Assembly: GCA_023134715.1 (NCBI GenBank)
Contig: JAGLUP010000011.1
Span: forward strand, 1-9,281
DNA: 9,281 nucleotides
Direction: 5' to 3'
From: Candidatus Parcubacteria bacterium
GTDB lineage: Bacteria; Patescibacteriota; Minisyncoccia; Minisyncoccales; JAGLUP01
Shown one piece after another: positions 6,826-9,281 of the stretch (the first letter of the stretch is position 1; every line of letters starts with the position of its first letter). The position numbers and the translations under genes were made by a program. Below the pieces are notes generated by a model. The model saw only the letters and a program-made list of their open reading frames with translations, did not search any database and had not been told where the DNA came from.

Positions 6826-8355
6826 ATGCGATATATGGCAAAAAATAAATTAAAAAAGATATTTAGCTCAAAAACTAAACCTTTAAAAGGGCTTATTGTT
6901 ATAGAACTTTTAGTGGTTATTGCTGTTCTTTCTTTATTGGGTTCTCTTATTTTAGTTGAAATAAGAGACGCTCGAGCTATAGCCAGGGATGGGAAAAGAG
7001 ACGCTGAAGCTGGAGAGGAGAGGGGCAGTCTTCGCAAAGCTCTTGAAATGTATTATTTTACTGAAGGAAAATATCCCCATTCTATTAATTCAGAAACAGA
7101 CGATGGGTGCTGTATAGAAGAAGATGATGCAATTCAAACATTATTAGCTCCTTATTTTTACAGCATACCCGAAGATCCTCTTTATAAAGAAGATGACCCT
7201 CTCGCAACCGACCCTGATCCCGACAAAAGATTATTTAGATTTTGTTATCATTACAGAACAACCAATGAAGGAGAGAATTTCGCGACTCGAGTCAATTATG
7301 AAAGGGGAGGATACAAAGAGGTTGCTTCTTCTTGGTTTAGTATGTGGACAGGCGATGATGATGATGGAACATTTTCTACTATTCCCATGAAAGACGCTTT
7401 CTCGGTTTTTGTTTCCGGAAACTACGCCTATGTAACTTCAGGAGATCCAGCCGGCAAAGGATTAAATAAAATTAAGATTACTGATCCATCTAACCCCATA
7501 TTAGAAGAAAGCAGTAATGCAAATTTAAGCAACCCTGTTCGTGTAATAATTTCTGGAAACTACGCTTATATAGCTAATGGCACAGAAAAATCTTTATATA
7601 TTTATGACATTAATGATATAGCTGAACCTCTAGGAACTATTTCATTTAGTGGTTTAAGTAGCGCACATTCAATTGCTGTTTCTGGAAACTACGCTTATGT
7701 AATCGGTGACAAAATAGGGGCTACTGATAATAATTTTAGAGTAATTGATATTTCTGATCCAGAAAATCCTCAAGAAATAATAGGTCTTCAATTAAAAGCT
7801 GCTCCAAACGATATAAAAATTTCTGGAAATTACGCTTATATAGTTGGCGGTTATCATTTTTCAATTGTAAATATTTCTGATCCAGAAAATCCTGAAATAA
7901 AAAAAGAAATCTGTGATAATACAGTAAGCATGGGTTGTGGCGGTGATTATTACCATTTAAAAAATAGCGTTGCGATAGAAGTTTCTGGAAATTTTGCTTA
8001 TATAATGACTCTTTCTGGTCCAGCTACTCCTCACTTAAAAGGCTTAACTGTAATTGATATTTCTGACCCTAACAATTTAAAAGAGGAAGCATTTCTGCCT
8101 ATAGATGAAATAAACACAACTTATTTATATTCAGATATAGATATTTCTGGAAATTTTGCTTATGTTGGCAGTTATATGCCGCCTGGCTATATTATCACTA
8201 TTGATATTACTGATCCTTCTAATCCTGTTGAAACAAATATATTCTCTAACGACGAAATAGATTGTCCATATCAAATATTTATTCACGGAAGCCACGCTTA
8301 TATTGCTGTTCATTGTGACGATAATTTAAGTATTATTAGTCTTGATGAGCTATAA
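6826..8355 (+). CDS. Prepilin-like protein with seven-repeat LVIVD beta-propeller (pilin 2)
   Basis: A predicted membrane-anchored, pilus- or surface-associated protein of 509 aa. A basic leader ends KPLKG (18-22), followed by [22 protein letters not shown] (23-44), a class III prepilin helix with Gly at -1 and Glu at +5. The GspG-like stalk has RKALEMYY (70-77), KYP (82-84) and IPEDPLY (114-120). From ~190 to the end are seven LVIVD-type repeats, each with an SGN(Y/F)AY strand and most with a later I(D/N)ISDPxNP-like strand: SGN at 197, 243, 286, 333, 387 and 441, with a final HGSHAY at 487. Seven copies suit a seven-bladed beta-propeller, probably for protein or glycan binding; no catalytic motif is seen. 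Two in-frame ATGs are possible; 6826 is listed, while 6835 fits the leader-to-start spacing of pilins 1 and 3 better. No Shine-Dalgarno is visible. gpmA starts 4 nt after the stop. Confidence 0.85.
   Translation: MRYMAKNKLKKIFSSKTKPLKGLIVIELLVVIAVLSLLGSLILVEIRDARAIARDGKRDAEAGEERGSLRKALEMYYFTEGKYPHSINSETDDGCCIEEDDAIQTLLAPYFYSIPEDPLYKEDDPLATDPDPDKRLFRFCYHYRTTNEGENFATRVNYERGGYKEVASSWFSMWTGDDDDGTFSTIPMKDAFSVFVSGNYAYVTSGDPAGKGLNKIKITDPSNPILEESSNANLSNPVRVIISGNYAYIANGTEKSLYIYDINDIAEPLGTISFSGLSSAHSIAVSGNYAYVIGDKIGATDNNFRVIDISDPENPQEIIGLQLKAAPNDIKISGNYAYIVGGYHFSIVNISDPENPEIKKEICDNTVSMGCGGDYYHLKNSVAIEVSGNFAYIMTLSGPATPHLKGLTVIDISDPNNLKEEAFLPIDEINTTYLYSDIDISGNFAYVGSYMPPGYIITIDITDPSNPVETNIFSNDEIDCPYQIFIHGSHAYIAVHCDDNLSIISLDEL
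7396..8352 (+). repeat. Seven LVIVD propeller repeats within pilin 2
   Basis: Seven in-frame repeats of roughly 40-55 codons. At the DNA level the core tctggaaactacgcttat or a close variant recurs six times, from ~7414 to ~8160, and a diverged seventh (cacggaagccacgcttat) lies near 8284. The DNA-level similarity suggests internal duplication with moderate divergence. Repeat 5 has the longest insertion (an SGPATPHLKG segment after the SGNFAY strand), and repeat 7 ends without the DPxNP strand, which is typical of a closing blade. Confidence 0.75.
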
Positions 8356-8359
8356 TTAT

Positions 8360-8377
8360 ATGGCTCAATTAATTTTA
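8360..8377 (+). repeat. gpmA start (direct repeat, right copy)
   Basis: The first six codons of gpmA, matching 6741-6758 at 17 of 18 positions. The two copies bracket a 1601-nt segment (6759-8359) made of the pilin 2 leader and gene. Removing one copy plus that segment would put an intact gpmA 15 nt downstream of pilin 1, the geometry expected if the pilin 2 cassette was inserted with duplication of the junction. Confidence 0.5.
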
Positions 8378-9043
8378 TTAAGACACCTTAAATCACAATG
8401 GAATTTGGAAAACAGATTTTCCGGCTGGGTTGATGTTCCTTTATGTCAAGAGGGGACTAAGAAAGCTAAGGAAATTGCTGAAAAAGTATTTAAATTTAAA
8501 ATTGATATTGCTTATTCTTCCCCTTTGATTAGAAACCAAAATACCCTGGTAAAAATTTTAGATTATGTTGATAAAAAATATCCGATTTTTATTTATCTTG
8601 ATAAGGGTAAAATGAAAAAATGGGGAGATTTTAAAGAAATCCATGAGGATTATTTACAGGTCTATATTTCAGAAAATTTGAATGAAAGATATTATGGAAA
8701 ACTGCAAGGATTAAACAAGCAAAAAATCATAAAAAAATATGGTCGTCAAAAAGTTCATCTTTGGCGGAGGAGCTTTGAAGAATGTCCGCCGGATGGCGAA
8801 AGCTTAAAAGATACCTACAAAAGAACGGTTCCTTTCTATAAAAAATATATTGAAAGGGATTTGCGAAAAGGGAAAAATGTTTTAATAGTTTCCAGCCATA
8901 ATAGTTTGAGAGCAATAATAAAATATATTGAGAAAATATCCGACCAGGACATTATTGATACAGAAGTGCCTTTTGCCGGGATAATTTGCTATAAATTTGA
9001 TAAATCGCTAAAATTAAAAGAAAAAAATAGCTTTGAGCTTTAA
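8360..9043 (+). CDS. gpmA: Phosphoglycerate mutase family protein (gpmA-type), atypical active site
   Basis: By family this enzyme interconverts 3- and 2-phosphoglycerate, the step before enolase, which is encoded nearby. The 227-aa product aligns with 2,3-bisphosphoglycerate-dependent GpmA: LILLRHLKSQWNLENRFSGW at 4-23, YSSPLIR at 52-58, LNERYYGKLQGLNK at 107-120, WRR at 135-137, CPPDGESL at 142-149, and HNSLRAIIKYI at 180-190 followed by an ISDQDI segment. Two catalytic motifs deviate. RHGES is RHLKS, keeping the phosphorylated His (H9) but losing Gly and Glu. The second His motif AHGNSLRA reads SSHNSLRA, moving the His one position into the usual Gly. There is also a ~25-residue insertion (~77-101) and no equivalent of the GpmA insert before PxTES. 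An in-frame TTG lies at 8342, but 8360 gives the canonical MAQLILLRH start, 4 nt after pilin 2. Whether mutase activity is kept is uncertain. Confidence 0.83.
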   Translation: MAQLILLRHLKSQWNLENRFSGWVDVPLCQEGTKKAKEIAEKVFKFKIDIAYSSPLIRNQNTLVKILDYVDKKYPIFIYLDKGKMKKWGDFKEIHEDYLQVYISENLNERYYGKLQGLNKQKIIKKYGRQKVHLWRRSFEECPPDGESLKDTYKRTVPFYKKYIERDLRKGKNVLIVSSHNSLRAIIKYIEKISDQDIIDTEVPFAGIICYKFDKSLKLKEKNSFEL

Positions 9044-9081
9044 GTTTTTAAACTATGCTTTTCAAAATATCTAATTAAGGA

Positions 9082-9138
9082 TTCATTTTAATTTAGCTGA
9101 AAAGATGTTTATTCTAATTTTTAACTAAAATAGAATAA
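9082..9138 (+). promoter_or_regulatory. Pilin 3 leader: paired AT-rich element and perfect hairpin
   Basis: Two element copies, ttcattttaatt at 9082-9093 and tttattctaatt at 9108-9119, lie 26 nt apart; the second starts 44 nt before the pilin 3 ATG. TTATTCTA (9109-9116) and TAGAATAA (9131-9138) are perfect inverted repeats, extendable by TTT/AAA after one mismatch, with a loop of about 6 nt. Arm-to-arm offset is 22 nt, identical to the pilin 1 leader, where the one differing position becomes a G-U pair. The absence of a following T-run and its place before a gene argue against a simple terminator. Confidence 0.5.
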
Positions 9139-9151
9139 TATCCGAAATAAT

Positions 9152-9281
9152 ATGTTCAAAAAATCAGAAAAATCATTCACAGTCATAGAACTCTTAGTAG
9201 TTATTGCTGTTTTGGGGCTTTTAGCTTCTATGGTTCTTGTTCATCTGAAAAACGCTAAGGCGTCAGCCAGAGACGCTGAAA
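9152..9281 (+). CDS. Prepilin-like protein, N-terminus only (pilin 3, partial)
   Basis: Forty-three codons are visible before the window ends. MFKKSEKS is a short basic leader, then [21 protein letters not shown] is the prepilin helix with Glu at +5, followed by [14 protein letters not shown]. From the conserved Phe onward it is about 84% identical to pilin 1 at DNA level (17 differences in 106 nt by hand count), so it is a recent paralogue or is being homogenised with it. The residue at the peptidase -1 position is Ser rather than the usual Gly. The start is the ATG in the same aataatATG context as pilin 1. The head domain lies beyond the window and cannot be predicted, although the closeness to pilin 1 makes another FISUMP head plausible. 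Confidence 0.85.
   Translation, partial: MFKKSEKSFTVIELLVVIAVLGLLASMVLVHLKNAKASARDAE

Noticed and set aside
6812-6853. A 13-codon frame (MNMIICDIWQKIN) overlapping the start of pilin 2 in another frame
   Set aside because: It arises from clustered ATGs in AT-rich sequence, has no counterpart before pilins 1 or 3, and no ribosome-stalling motif is evident.
9045-9056. AGTTT/AAACT inverted repeat after gpmA as a terminator
   Set aside because: A 5-bp AT-rich stem with a 2-nt loop and no U-tract is too weak to call.
1-9281. CRISPR array, tRNA, rRNA, transposase or reverse transcriptase
   Set aside because: No regularly spaced palindromic repeats, no cloverleaf or rRNA-like stretches, and none of the open frames shows a transposase DDE pattern or the YxDD motif of reverse transcriptases. 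The DGR idea therefore rests only on the target gene.

Overview
The window is AT-rich bacterial DNA with every recognisable gene on the + strand. Several things point to a Candidate Phyla Radiation (Patescibacteria, Parcubacteria-like) genome: short spacers, no clear Shine-Dalgarno sites, lysine-rich proteins, divergent single-domain housekeeping enzymes, and GspG/PilE-like pseudopilins fused to surface domains. UGA is used as a stop once (end of the first pilin), so the UGA-as-glycine code of Gracilibacteria/Absconditabacteria is not supported. The lineage assignment is inference from gene style, not from a marker gene.

Left half (1-5450): a tightly packed run holds a FIST-domain protein (5' end cut by the window edge), ftsZ with a lysine-rich N-terminal extension, a galU-type UTP-glucose-1-phosphate uridylyltransferase, a thioredoxin-reductase-like flavoprotein with an AhpF/NADH-type second nucleotide site, and enolase. 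Gaps are 42, 8 and 3 nt, and then enolase starts 29 nt inside the reductase gene, so galU-trxB-eno at least are probably co-transcribed.

Right half (5451-9281): three paralogous prepilin-like genes lie in tandem, with a divergent phosphoglycerate mutase (gpmA-type) between the second and third. The pilins share an N-terminal anchor and pseudopilin stalk, but the two complete ones carry unrelated heads. Pilin 1 ends in a FISUMP domain whose last ~190 nt are about 55% GC by hand count and look like the variable region of a diversity-generating retroelement (DGR) target. Pilin 2 carries a seven-repeat LVIVD beta-propeller. Pilin 3 runs off the window. Each has an AT-rich leader with two copies of a TTTATTYTARTT-like element 25-27 nt apart, and leaders 1 and 3 have a hairpin of identical geometry. 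An 18-nt near-copy of the gpmA start lies just after pilin 1, so the pilin 2 cassette is flanked by direct repeats, as if inserted at the front of gpmA.

The most interesting reading is a surface-display locus in which a constant pilin scaffold presents swappable, and in one case perhaps hypermutated, binding heads. No reverse transcriptase or template repeat is in the window, so the DGR part remains a hypothesis. Enolase and phosphoglycerate mutase catalyse consecutive steps of lower glycolysis and flank the first two pilins, which fits pilin cassettes having moved into a housekeeping neighbourhood.
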